Assembly (NCBI RefSeq): GCF_029407905.1
Contig: NC_073625.1
Coordinates: 172,008,240 to 172,072,239 of the forward strand
Source of the DNA: Bubalus kerabau
Lineage: Eukaryota > Chordata > Mammalia > Artiodactyla > Bovidae
Direction: 5' to 3'
DNA length: 64,000 nucleotides
Made by a program: the position numbers and the translations under genes. The notes under the pieces were generated by a model. That model was not told where the DNA came from and made no database searches. It saw only the letters and a program-made list of their open reading frames with translations. Shown piece after piece: positions 44,011 to 54,750 of the stretch (within the stretch, counting starts at the first letter, position 1; each line of letters starts with the position of its first letter).

Positions 44011-45295
44011 ACTCTCTAAAGGCAAAAAAAATGTGTTCACTTATCCAAAAATATAGATGTCAAGTGAGAGAATATCTCCAAAGTATGTATCTTGGGACAG
44101 GGTCCCCAAGTGGTCCTCAAGTCACTGCTTCCACACCAGGACGGTCTTCCTTGAGGCCGTGAGATAAAGACAGTCTAGCTGTCAGTCTCCCTACCCTTTT
44201 TTCCCCTGAGACACCCAGGTCAGGTGACAGTCATAGACAGCCTACTCCCATGGGTGCATCTAGGCTCACGTGAGAAACTAGACCATCAAACGGCCTGAAG
44301 CAAGCAGGGTTCAAATAGAAAGCAGCTTTGTTTTTTCCTCCAGCCACTGCACTCAGATCTGCCTGATCAGACCGCCCTCCTCTACGCCTTGACATACTTG
44401 AATGATGCTGTATCTTTCCCGTCACTGCCAGTTCTAAGAACAAGCCTCATTTGGTCATTAAGACTCACTCTCAAGCCTGGTCCAGTCAAAACTGAAATAT
44501 CAGCCCCACGCCATCCACTGCCCTTTCACACCTCCTCCACCTCCACGCGGTCCTCTTCTGAGGCGGGAGCAGGGAAAGGGGGATGGTGCAAAGTGGACAA
44601 AGGTGCTACCAGATCAGTGCTTTTGTGATGCAGTGTTGATGCCTCCGGGGAGCCCCCATCCCAGGCTTGGAAGGAAAAGCCAAAGCCACAGGCTCATTTC
44701 ATGATCCCTTTGAAATTCTCTTCTTCTCTTCCTAGAGACTGGAAGTGGTTGTTGGTTGAAGCTCACAAGGCTGGTTTGGCCCCTCTTAGTAGGTGCTGCA
44801 GGGACCTTGCTAGCAGCAACTCCCTAGGAATTTATCATCCATTCATTATCGGCTCTGGGCCTTTAGCTGAATTTTTCAAGACAGCAGAAGTGTCATTTAG
44901 CATCCGATGGGTACTCAAGTTACCACTCACTAATTGTTAAAAAATTTTCCCTCCCACTCATTCATGGACATACCAAATGTAAGTCAGTGAGAATGAAATG
45001 ATTAGACAGAAACGTCTGAATCTACTCTAATTTATTTTTTAAATATATTGCTAGCAAACTTGAATGCTATAAGCATGACTAATACGTTTGTTTTGACACA
45101 CCTCGTGACTGATGTTTTGCAACATAAATGGAAACTTCCCTTGCTGGGGACAACTATAATTTTATTTCAAGTGAGGGACTCAGTAGAGAGAGGCTCATTT
45201 ATGCAGATATGTAAGTTCTAAGATTCCAGTGTTAAGTATTCCTTGGTATTGCTAACTCTCATGTCATGTGGGCAGGTAAAGGAATCCTGGATGAT
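44011..45295. other. No recognised gene or repeat
   Basis: Includes a mildly GC-rich part (44140-44640). ORFs of 70-79 codons overlap in competing frames. Nothing named. Confidence 0.45.
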
Positions 45296-45304
45296 TGTAC
45301 CTTG

Positions 45305-45429
45305 GATTTATTTATTTATTTATTTATGCCAAACTGAGGCATGTGGGATCTTAGTTCCCTGAGTAGGGATCAAACCTATATCCCCTTGTTGGAAGCAGAG
45401 TCTTAACCACTGGACCACCAGGGAAGTTC
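45305..45429 (-). mobile_element. CHR-type SINE, short form, 9-bp TSD
   Basis: (TTTA)n start, GGCATGTGGGATCTTAGTTC, TTAACCACTGGACCACCAGG, GAAGTTC. TGTACCTTG lies at 45296-45304 and 45430-45438. Confidence 0.93.
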
Positions 45430-45520
45430 TGTACCTTGCATTTCTGATTCACCTCTCTGACTGAGATGGGGAGGAAAGTGATAGAGAATCACAAGAGTGG
45501 AAAAGGACCATGGCAGAGAA

Positions 45521-45720
45521 CACTGGAAAAGACCCTGAGGCTGGGAAAGATTGAGAGCAGGAGGAGAAGGGGGCAACAGAGAATGAGATGGTTAGATGAC
45601 ATAACCAACTCAATGGATGTGATTGCAGCAAACTCTGAGAGATAGTGAAGGACAGGGAAGCCTGGTGTACCTCAGCCCATGGTGTAACAGAGTTGGACGC
45701 GACTTAGCAACTGAAGAGCA
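45521..45720 (+). mobile_element. BovB LINE 3' end fragment
   Basis: CACTGGAAAAGACCCTGAGG ... GTTGGACGCGACTTAGCAAC. It is diverged, with no TSD found. Confidence 0.85.
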
Positions 45721-46520
45721 ACAGAAAGCATGTGGCATAGAAACAGTATTGATGGTTTCAAATACGCAGCCTTCACAGTCCACTCTGTAGCATTTTCCAG
45801 CCACTGATTTATGAATTCCTTTGGTCTCTGTGGTCTAATGTGTGGTGAACCAGCATTATAGGAGAAAGACCCAAATGCACCAGTGTTTAGACCCCGGTAC
45901 CCATTCTCACACTTTGGTCCTTTTCCTGATTAGGGCCTTAAGCGTCACAGAGATTTATTGGATCACTACTGCATCCATTAACCTCTGCTTCTGGAGCAGG
46001 CAGAGGTTGGTAAAGGATGGCCAATTTTTCTTAATTTCTCAGCTGCTTCTCTCTTATCAAAAATATTTACAGTCACTGGCAAATCAATCAAGCAACAAAT
46101 ATCTAAGAAGTACTCACTAGGCACAAAGCCCTGTAGGGCCGTCCTGCCCCTACCCCCATCCTCCCAGTCCTAAGGAAAAGTACAAGCTAGTCTACCTCTA
46201 AGACTAGGGAGACAGGATTCATCCAATGATACTTTAGCTAACACTATATTCCCTTTAGGAATGAACTTCAGGGTTTGATGTGGGTCAGGAGGGAAGGAAA
46301 GAAAAGAGAAAGCTCATCAAGAGGTAGAAGAGATCACAAATTTCTAGTGGAAAAATGTTCAATTGATAGTTAGAAAGTAGAGATGATGAAGGATTAGGGT
46401 TCTTAAGAAAAGACAGGTCAATGACAAAGTCAGTTCTAAAATCGGAAAGTATGACTCATGCACAAATCAGATTCGTCCATTCAGTAGATTGGGTCGAGTG
46501 ACTTCTAAGTCCTCATTATT
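45721..46520. other. No gene; short L2-like piece
   Basis: ATCAAGCAACAAATATCTAA, GAAGTACTCACTAGGCACAA at about 46085-46130 recalls a reversed L2 3' end. The rest is unrecognised. Confidence 0.4.
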
Positions 46521-46681
46521 GAAAGCATGGTCCTAGGCCGGCAGCAGCAGCATCACCTAGGAACTTGTTAGAAATGCAGGCTCTCAGCTCCCATCCCACA
46601 AACAGTGAATCCAAACCCACACTTAGTAACATCCACAGGTGACTCACAGGCTTGTTATAGTTTGAGGAATTCTGGTCTGAG
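46521..46681 (-). mobile_element. MER5A-type hAT-Charlie MITE
   Basis: GCAGCATCACCTAGGAACTT, GTTAGAAATGCAGGCTCTCA, GCTCCCATCCCA, then GTGACTCACAGGCTTGTTAT and AGTTTGAGGAATTCTG match the reverse of MER5A. Old non-autonomous DNA element without transposase. Confidence 0.78.
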
Positions 46682-47589
46682 TGCCAAGCATTGGCTATAC
46701 ATGTATCTACAAACAGAGGCCAGGAAATCTGTTTCAACAGATCATTCTGAGCTACCGAGAAAGAACAAGTCCTAAGCTTGTCCTCCTCTACAAATCTAGA
46801 GAATTCTCAAGCGGCTGGTGCCTCCCATCTGGTACCTAATTCCTTCAGTGGGAGACTGCTATGGTATGGCTGCTTTAGAATTCAGAAGAGCCCCCTTTTC
46901 AACCACTGGGACAGCAGAAGAAATGCTGAATGAGAGCTCAGAATGCATTTTCCCTGTTGGACAGTGTTTGTTACTTGTTGTTACATGTTGATATGATTTA
47001 TACTTCTCAATTAATTTATATAAAGTATTTATACTTTCAAAAATTATCTGTAACAACTTATATATTCAATAAGGCTATTCAAATACAAAGAAAAATCAGA
47101 CATTAGACAGGAAGAAGAAGCAAAAGGAAATGCTTCAAGCACCTTGAATATCATGATTATTTAAACTAAGCAGTAGTTATAGTTTGAAGTTGCTGGTAGC
47201 CAAACCAAAAAGAGAAACATGATGAGTTCTGAAACTATCATTATCTGAAAATTACTACCCAAAGGAGGTAAGGATATTTTTGAGAGATCAGTGTTAGGAG
47301 GAAGAAGTTAAATATGTGAAAAAAGAAGGATTAAAGACACAAGTCTGACTCCAAAATCTTTAGACAAAAAGACTTCAGATGGGTGTCAAGAGTAAATGTT
47401 TTGTATTTTATGTACATCCTTCAAACTCTGCCTAAAACTCTTCAGGATAAGAAATATGTTTCCTAACACTTTTGTCCCCCTACTGAGGTACTGAATACAA
47501 CCTGCAAATTCAATACTAGTGAAAATATATTTCCTTCATTCCCTCTCCATTACAGACTGAGAATTTAAATCACTGAGACTTTCAAAACT
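46682..47589. other. No recognised gene or repeat
   Basis: Nothing recognised. Confidence 0.45.
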
Positions 47590-47780
47590 TTTTCAAGTGT
47601 TACATTTTGTTTGACTTTCACAACCTTCTGAGATTATTTCCTCTATTGAAGAAAGCAGACCCAGGAACTTCACAGCACTTGCCTAACATGACATAGTGGG
47701 TCAGCTCTGGAAGTTAATCTGAAATCTATATCTGCCAACACCCAGTCTGCTGTACTTGACTCTACAAGTTGCCCATTCTT
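47590..47780 (-). mobile_element. MIR SINE
   Basis: TTTCACAACCTTCTGAGATT, CTATTGAAGAAAGCAGACCC, CACTTGCCTAACATGACATA, GTGGGTCAGCTCTGGAAGTT, CCCAGTCTGCTGTAC: reversed MIR. Confidence 0.75.
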
Positions 47781-48616
47781 GGAAGTCAAGATTTAATTCC
47801 AGTGAGCAGCCCCCAAGTCATTTCCAATTACCAAACAGCATATTCTTCAGGGAAGGAACTCTTCAAGACAAGAGGAAGATAGATCTGTAATATATTGCAA
47901 GGCCAGTGACTTCCTGCCCTTAGGAAGCTTGTTCTTAAAAGAGTCAATGGGAGAGGGCTCTCCAGCTAAAACATTCCTGCATTCATGCACTTGATAGCTC
48001 AGCTGAAACCCTAAGAGGAGGTTTTAAAGTCTAAAAATAACTGCTAGAGGAAGGGAAAAGTAAGTCCACCCTAATTAAAGAAACACAGCCAATGAAAGAG
48101 ACGTCTGCTGGGGTGGGCCATTCAGCAACAAGCTGGTTCTGCTAGAATATAATTCAAGAAAAGGTGTCCACATCAAAACTGAAACTGCAGAAAAACAGCG
48201 TGAGGATGAGCTGTGCAGTAGGGCAGGCTGGTCACAGAGAGGATGACCACAGAGATTCAGAATACAAATAATGTGATATCCACTGCAGGGAGAGCCCGCG
48301 CCACTCCAGGAGGAAGCCTTCAGAGTCTCCTTGCCAGGAAAACCAAGCTAAGAGCAAAAACATCTCTAGTTCCTCCTCTCCTCACCACTAATCCACCACT
48401 CAGGCAAACAAATTGGACACCTGGGGCTCTGTTACAGATACCAGCTCATGATGCTGCTTGAGTGCATCTGTGAATTTACCCTGGGGGCTGTTTAGTGACA
48501 AATCATGTTTCCCTTTTTGTTGCTGTGGCTAGGAAGCTCAGAGCCTGCCTGAGGTTCAGGACCAAATGGTGTCTATTTCTTTGTGGCTTTGAATTTACAC
48601 TTATTTCCTACACCAT
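47781..48616. other. No recognised gene or repeat
   Basis: Contains a 72-codon ORF (48243-48461) with no family resemblance. Nothing named. Confidence 0.45.
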
Positions 48617-48626
48617 TTTATCTGGT

Positions 48627-48791
48627 TCAGTTCAGTCGCTCAGTCATGTCTGACTCTTTGCAACCCCATGAACCACAGCACGCCAGGCCTCGCTGTCCAT
48701 CACCAACTCCCAGAGTTTACTCAAATTCCTGTCCATTGAGTCAGTGATGCCATCCAACCATCTTATCCTCTGTCGTCCCCTTCTCTTCTCC
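48627..48791 (-). mobile_element. BovB 3' end, 10-bp TSD
   Basis: TCAGTTCAGTCGCTCAGTCA ... CTGTCGTCCCCTTCTCTTCT. TTTATCTGGT lies at 48617-48626 and 48792-48801. Confidence 0.95.
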
Positions 48792-48898
48792 TTTATCTGG
48801 TAGGTGACCATTTTTATAACTGTGTTAAATTTACTTCGGAATGAGGTGGGATAAAGATGAGAAATGAATAGGAAGGAAGAAAAAAGGAAGGATCCATG

Positions 48899-48902
<4 letters not shown>

Positions 48903-48934
<32 letters not shown>

Positions 48935-48988
48935 TGTGAGGGAGAGAGTGGGGGTGGGAGAGAGAGAAAGAGAGGAGAAAGAGAGAGG
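48903..48988. repeat. (GT)n plus imperfect (GA)n
   Basis: About 15 GT units, then GAGAGAGTGGGGGTGGGAGA and further GA-rich DNA, just before an L1. Confidence 0.93.
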
Positions 48989-49212
48989 ATATGTGTGAGT
49001 TAAGAATTCAGGTGCAAATAAACAAATGGGACCTAATTAAACTTAAAAGCTTTTGCACAGCAAAGGAAACCATAAACAAAACGAAAAGACAACCTGTGGA
49101 CTGGGAAAAAATATTTGCAAACCATGCTGCTGACAAGGGATTAATTTCCAAAATATAAACAGTTCATACAACTTAATATCAAAAAAACAAACAACTCAGT
49201 TAAAAAATGGGC

Positions 49213-49490
49213 TGCTGCTACTGCTGCTAAGTCGCTTCAGTCATGTCCGACTCTGTGCGACCCCATAGATGGCAGCCCACCAGGCTCCCCTGTCCCTGGG
49301 ATTCTCCAGGCAAGAACACTGGAGTGGGTTGCCATTTCCTTCTCCAATGCATGAAAGTGAAAAGTGAAAGTGAAGTCGCTCAGCCGTGTCCAACTCTTAG
49401 CGACCTTATGGACTGCAGCCCACCAGGCTCCTCCGTCCATGGGATTTTCCAGGCAAGAGCACTGGAGTGGGCTGCCATTGCCTTCTCCGG
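49213..49490 (-). mobile_element. Bov-A2 SINE nested in L1, 11-bp TSD
   Basis: Complete reversed dimer with (CTG)n end and AAAGTGAAAAGTGAAAGTGA linker. AAAAAATGGGC lies at 49202-49212 and 49491-49501. Confidence 0.97.
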
Positions 49491-49583
49491 AAAAAATGGG
49501 CAGAAGATCTAAATAGGCATTTCTCTAAAGAAGATTCACAGGTGGTGAACAGGCACATGAAAAGATGCTCAATATCATTAATC

Positions 49584-50348
49584 AGTTCAGTTCAGTCGCT
49601 CAGTCGTGTCTGACTCTTTGTGACCCCATGAATTATAGCACGCCAGGCCTCACTGTCCATCACCAACTCCCGGAGTTCACTCAAACTCATGTCCATTGAG
49701 TCAGTGATGCCATCCAGCCATCTCATCCTCTGTCGTCCCCTTCTCCTCCTGCCTCCAATCCTGCCCAGCATCAGAGTCTTTTCCAATGAGTCAACTCTTC
49801 GCCTGAGAAAGTATTGGAGTTTCAGCTTTAGCATCAGCCCTTCCAAAGAACACCCAGGACTGATCTCCTTTAGAATGGACTGGTTGGATCTCCTTGCAGT
49901 CCAAGGGACTCTCAAGAGTCTTCTCCAACACCACACTTCAAAAGCATCAATTCTTCAGCGTTCAGTTTTCTTCACATCCATACATGACCACTGGAAAAAC
50001 CATAGCCTTGACTAGACGGACCTTTGTTGGCAAAGTAATATCTCTGCTTTTTAATATGCTATCTAGGTTGGTCATAACTTTCCTTCCAAGGAGTAAGTGT
50101 CTTTTAATTTCATGGCTGCAATCACCATCAGCAGTGATTTGGGGCCCCAAAAAATAAAGTCTGACACTGTTTCCACTGTTTCCCCATCTATTTCCCATGA
50201 AGTGATGGGACCGGATGCCATGATCTTAGTTTTCTGAATGTTGAGCTTTAGGCCAACTTTTTCACTCTCCACTTTCACTTTCATCAAGAGGCTCTTTAGT
50301 TCCTCTTCACTTTCTGCCATAAAGGTGGTGTCATCTGCATATCTGAGG
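49584..50348 (-). mobile_element. BovB LINE with RT box nested in L1, 8-bp TSD
   Basis: Reversed BovB. TCATTAAT lies at 49576-49583 and 50349-50356, and the L1 text rejoins. The Y-A-D-D box is encoded at 50330-50341, again close to the truncated 5' end. A 114-codon frame covers the C-terminal end; a two-residue in-frame loss (near 49806, L-Q-Y-F then L-R-R) and frameshifts upstream make it inactive. Confidence 0.96.
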
Positions 50349-51010
50349 TCATTAATTATTAGAGAAATGCAAACCCAAACTACAATGAGGTATCACCTCA
50401 CACTAGTCAGAATGGCCACCATTAAAAAGTCTGCAAATAAGAAATGCCAGAGAGAGTGTGGAGACAGGGGAACCCTCCTACACAGTTGATGGGAATTAAA
50501 TTGGTGCAGCCACTGGGGAGAACAGAATGGAGAGTCCTTAAAAACTAAAAATATAATCTTGCAATTCCACTCCTGGGGATATATCCAGAGAAAACTTAAA
50601 TTCAAAAAGATACATGCACCCCAATGTTCATAGCAGCACTATTTACAATAATGAAGACATGGAAGCAACTTTACTGTCCATCAACAGATGAATGGATAAA
50701 GAAGATGTAAGATATATACATATATATATACACACACACACAGTGGAATATTAGCCACACAAAAAAAAATGAAATAATGTCATTTGCAGCAACATTGATT
50801 AACCTAGAGGTTATCATATTAAGTGAAGTAAGTCAAACAAAGACCAATATCATATCATATCACATATTATGTGGAATCTAAAAAAAATATACAAATGAAC
50901 TTGCAAAACAGACTCACAGACATAGAAAACAAACTGATGGCTACCAAAGGGAATAGCAGGGTAGGAGGGAGATAAAATTAAGGGTCTGGGATTAACAGGT
51001 ACACACTGCT

Positions 51011-51735
51011 GGGGATAGAACAAACCTGGGCACCCAGAGCTCAATGCCCCTACCCTGGCTTATGAACTCAAGACCCAGACATTTCCCCAGTCAACAAAAT
51101 TTATTCCCTGCCTCCTTCTACTCACCCCAGGCTTGGCTAGGATACTCTGGGCCTTTCTTTCCTTTACCTAAAAAGGTAATTCATTATTCCTTAGGAGTAA
51201 TATATCATAACGTTTGGTTTGAGAGGTTTATTTATTTATTTGGATTTAAGACAATTGAAAAGGAGTCTGCTTCAACTTGGCTGAATGGACCAAAATGGAA
51301 ACAAAGACATCAGAATTCTCTTTCTCTCCCCAGTCCTGGTCTGCTGATTTACCAGTGCACAAGCCTTCTTGCAGAGGTAATGTACCTTAAAAAATGATAC
51401 AAATGAATTTATATACAAAACAGAAATAGACTCATAGACACAGAAAACAAATTTATGGTTACCAAGGGGGAAGGGGGAATAAATTTGGAGTTTAGGATTA
51501 AAATATACACACTACTCTATATAAAATAGATAACCAACAAAGACCCACTATATAGCATAGGCAACTAGACTCAATATCTTATAATAATCTATAATGAAAG
51601 AGAATATAAAAAAGAATATATATATGTATAATTGAATCACTTTGTTGCACATCTGAGACTAACACAACATTGTACATCAACTATATTTCAATTTAAAAAA
51701 AAACCCAGATACTGAAAAAAAATTTTTTAAACGTA
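51011..51735 (+). mobile_element. Chimeric L1 insertion with non-L1 5' part, 11-bp TSD
   Basis: TACACACTGCT lies at 51000-51010 and 51736-51746, and the host L1 reads on. The insert has three parts: about 376 bases matching no repeat I know (51011-51386, including an acceptor-like TTTCTCTCCCCAG at 51323-51335), an L1 3' end (51387-51705), and A9 followed by CCCAGATACTG and A8, a second short tail. The layout suggests a hybrid transcript or template switch during L1 copying. No ORF of note beyond 117 codons (51044-51397), not recognised. Confidence 0.75.
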
Positions 51736-51916
51736 TACACACTGCTATGTATAAAACAGGTAGACAGTAAGGACCTACTGTTATAGCACAGAGAATTATA
51801 CTCGATATTTTATAACAACTTATAATGGAAAAGAATCTGAAAAAAGGCAGATTTTATATACATCTGAATCACTTTGCCATACACTTAAAACTAAGACAAC
51901 ATTGTAAATTAACTAT

Positions 51917-52019
51917 TGTTGTTGTTCAGTCGCTAAGTCGTATCTGACTCTTTGTGACCCCATGGACCACAGCATGCCAGGCTCCTCTGTCCTCTATTAT
52001 CTCCCAGAGTTTCTCCTGG
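51917..52019 (-). mobile_element. BovB fragment in L1, 6-bp TSD
   Basis: TGTTGTTGTTCAGTCGCTAA ... TATCTCCCAGAGTTTCTCCT. AACTAT lies at 51911-51916 and 52020-52025 and restores the L1 end. Confidence 0.85.
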
Positions 52020-52079
52020 AACTATACCTTAATGAAAAAACATGCCTTAATAAATATATATATGTACATATATATATCT

Positions 52080-52274
52080 GATGCTGGGAGGGATTGGGGG
52101 CAGGAGGAGAAGGGGACGACAGAGGATGAGATGGCTGGAGGGCATCACCAACTCGATGGACATGAGTTTGAGTGAACTCCGGGAGTTGGTGATGGACAGG
52201 GAGGCCTGGAGTGCTGCAATTCATGGGGTCACAAAGAGTCGGACACAACTGAGCAACTGAACTGAACTGAACTG
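52080..52274 (+). mobile_element. BovB 3' end of mixed subfamily
   Basis: GATGCTGGGAGGGATTGGGG ... GCAACTGAACTGAACTGAAC. It carries GGGAGGGATTGGGGGC, as in the (CTGAT)-tailed copies, yet ends in the ACTGA tail. ATATCT on both sides (52074-52079, 52275-52280) is a possible TSD in AT-rich DNA. Confidence 0.92.
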
Positions 52275-52879
52275 ATATCTTAAAAAAAAGAGTTCAAGTG
52301 CATCATTGTGAGTAACGATAATAAAATCAAAACATCTCCTAAAAGTCCCCTGTGAGTCCATAGGAGCCTCTAGGTAAAGATGGTTGACAGAGCTACCAAC
52401 TTATTGAGGAAGCAGATCAAAACTAAAACTACTGATATTGTTGTCCATGCCTGTAATACCCACAGCCACCATTTCTGAGAAGTTACCCTGTACTGTGCCC
52501 TTTGCCACACTGTCCTTTTTTATTTAGCAATAATTTACATACAGTAAAATACATATGTCTCAAAGTGTTCAACTCCAGTTCTGACAATTCTATACGCTCT
52601 TGTAACCACCAGTCTGTAAAGATGGAAATGAGCTCCCCTCCCCAGTGTTGCTTGTTACTTTGCGTCGCTTTTAAGTCAGTTCCCTCCCAGGAAGACAACC
52701 AACATTTGATTTCTATCGCTATAGATTCATTTTGTTCTGTCCTAGAATTTAGCATAAATGGAATCATGCGGTTTGTTCCTCTGCTTTCTTTCACTCAACA
52801 TAATGAGGTTCACCCATGTTATGTATCAGTAATTTGTTCTTTTGTATTGCTTATAGTATTCAATTACATGGATATACCA

Positions 52880-52995
52880 ACCTACTCCAATATTCTTGCC
52901 TGGAAAATTCCATGGACAGAGGAGCCTGGAAGGCAACAGTCCATGGCGTCAAAAAGAGTCAGAAACAACTGAGTGACTGAACACATTGCTGCATT
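52880..52995 (+). mobile_element. Bov-A SINE with 24-bp TSD
   Basis: The SINE body is flanked by a perfect 24-base direct repeat at 52856-52879 and 52996-53019 (core CAATTACATGGATATACC). The host L1 reads on after it. Confidence 0.93.
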
Positions 52996-53500
52996 GTATT
53001 CAATTACATGGATATACCATGATTTGCTTATCTTTTCACCTATTGATGGACATGCAGATTGTTTCTGGTTTCTAGCTATTAAGAATGAGACTGCCATGAA
53101 CATTGTTGCACAAATCTTTCAGGAACATATCTCTTGGATAGGTTTTCATATCTCTTGGATAAATATCTATAAGTTTAATTATAGAGTTATAGGGTAGATT
53201 ATACTTAACTTCCTAAGAAATTGAGAAACAATTCTCCAAAATGGTTGCACCATTTAAATGTCGACCAGCAGCATATGAATGTTTCAGGTGTTCTACAACT
53301 TGGTGTTATCTGTTGTTTTAATTTTGGTCATTATAATGTATATCTAGTGGCATTTCATTATGATTTTAGTTTGCCTTTCCCTGATGAATAAAGATATTGA
53401 ATATCTTTTCACCTATTTATTGTTCATTCATATATCTTCCTTTATGAGTTTCTCTTCTCAGATCTTTTGTCCATGTTTTTATGGGGCTGTTTGTCTTCTT

Positions 53501-53631
53501 CTCCATTTCCTTCTTCAACCCACTCCAGTAGTCTTGCTTGGAAAATCCCATGGACAGAGAAGCGTGGTAGGCTACAGTCCATGGGGTTGCAAAGAGTCGG
53601 ACACAACTGAGCCACTTTACTTTTTAGTTTC
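53501..53631 (+). mobile_element. Bov-A SINE nested in L1, 8-bp TSD
   Basis: AACCCACTCCAGTAGTCTTG ... GGACACAACTGAGCCACTTT. GTCTTCTT lies at 53493-53500 and 53632-53639. Confidence 0.9.
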
Positions 53632-53699
53632 GTCTTCTTATTGGTGAGTTTTGAGAGTTCTTGGTATGTTTTGGATACAAATTCTTTGTGAGATCTATG

Positions 53700-53886
53700 C
53701 TTCCCTAGTTGCTCAGATGGTAAAGAATCTGCCTGCAATCCAGGATCCCTGGGTTCCCAGAGGAGGAGATGGCAACTCACTCCAGTATTCTTGCTTGGAG
53801 AATTCCATGGACAGAGAAGCCTGGCGGACTACATGAGGTCTCAAAGAGTAGGGCACAACTGAGCGACTAATACACACACACCATGC
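53700..53886 (+). mobile_element. Bov-tA SINE nested in L1, 9-bp TSD
   Basis: Head CTTCCCTAGTTGCTCAGATG, body AACTCACTCCAGTATTCTTG, (AC)n end. AGATCTATG (53691-53699) returns as AGATATATG (53887-53895), one mismatch. The B-box area is partly deleted. Confidence 0.9.
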
Positions 53887-54239
53887 AGATATATGTATTA
53901 CAAATATTTTCTTATTTTCTCCTAATCTATGTCCGACCTTTTTATTTTCTTAACAGTATCTTTCGATGAGCAGAAAATTTTATGGTTAGTGCTTTCCATG
54001 TCCTGACAAACAAGTCTTTGCCTATCCCAACATAACTAAGATATTCTCCTACGCTTTCTTTTAGAAGATTTATGGCTCTGATTTTATATTATGTCTATAA
54101 TCCATCTCTAATTTTGAATGTGAACTTGTAGGGGTCGAGGCTCATTTCCCCTTATAGGGCTATCCAGTTGTTCCAGAATACTTTGTTGAAAAGGTTTTCT
54201 TGTCTTGCATTGAAATAACTTGGCACCTCTGTCAATTAC

Positions 54240-54301
54240 CATGTTACATATTTAATCTTCACAAGCCTGCGGTGTATTTTCCCCATTTTACAGATTAGGA
54301 A
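54240..54301 (-). mobile_element. MIR fragment
   Basis: CATATTTAATCTTCACAAGC, then CCCCATTTTACAGATTAGGA: a short reversed MIR between two L1s. Confidence 0.6.
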
Positions 54302-54750
54302 AATGGAATACTATTCAGACATGAAAAAGGAATGAAATTCTGCCATTTGCAACAACATGGATGGACCTGCAGAGTATTATGGTTAGTGAAATATCAGATC
54401 AAGAAAGACAACTACTCTGTTATCACTTATATGTGGAGTTTATAAATAAAACAAGTTAGTGAATATAATGAAACAGAAACAGACCCACAGATACAGATAA
54501 CAAACTAGTAATCACCACTGAGGAGAGGATGAGGGTGGGGTAATATGGGGCTAGAGAATTAAGAGATACAGACTACTATGTATAAAATAGATAAGCAACA
54601 AGGATATATTGCATTGCACAGGTAAAGATAGATTTTATAATAACTTTGACTAGAGTGTAATTTGTAAAAGTATTGAATCACTATGTTATACACCTAAAGC
54701 TAATATACTCTTGTAAATCAATTATGCTTCAATAAGAAAAAGAAAGTAAT
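54302..54750 (+). mobile_element. L1 3' end
   Basis: GGAATACTATTCAGACATGA, AACAACATGGATGGACCTGC, TATGTGGAGTTTATAAATAA, AATCACTATGTTATACACCT, ATTATGCTTCAATAAGAAAA: last part of ORF2 and the UTR with A-rich end. Confidence 0.9.

Larger units (their letters stand above)
49012..52072 (+). mobile_element. L1 ORF2 end and 3' UTR, four insertions
   Basis: ATGGGACCTAATTAAACTTA, CTGACAAGGGATTAATTTCC, AATGAGGTATCACCTCACAC, CAATTCCACTCCTGGGGATA, then the UTR resuming at 51737 (ATGTATAAAACAGGTAGACA) and ending near 52045. It is the C-terminal part of L1 ORF2 without open frame. Inserted are a Bov-A2 (49213-49490), BovB (49584-50348), a chimeric L1 copy (51011-51735) and a BovB piece (51917-52019). A (TA)n(CA)n patch lies at about 50711-50743. 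Confidence 0.92.
52505..54240 (-). mobile_element. Old L1 ORF2 and 3' UTR, three SINE insertions
   Basis: Reversed old L1M-type: TTTAGCAATAATTTACATAC, GAATCATGCGGTTTGTTCCT, then TATTGATGGACATGCAGATT, GAGAAACAATTCTCCAAAAT, TTTATCTATGTCC-like text and GTTGTTCCAGAATACTTTGT. SINEs sit at 52880-52995, 53501-53631 and 53700-53886. Confidence 0.85.

Noticed and set aside
52502..52972. 156-codon ORF
   Set aside because: It lies antisense in an old L1 3' UTR and runs into a Bov-A SINE.
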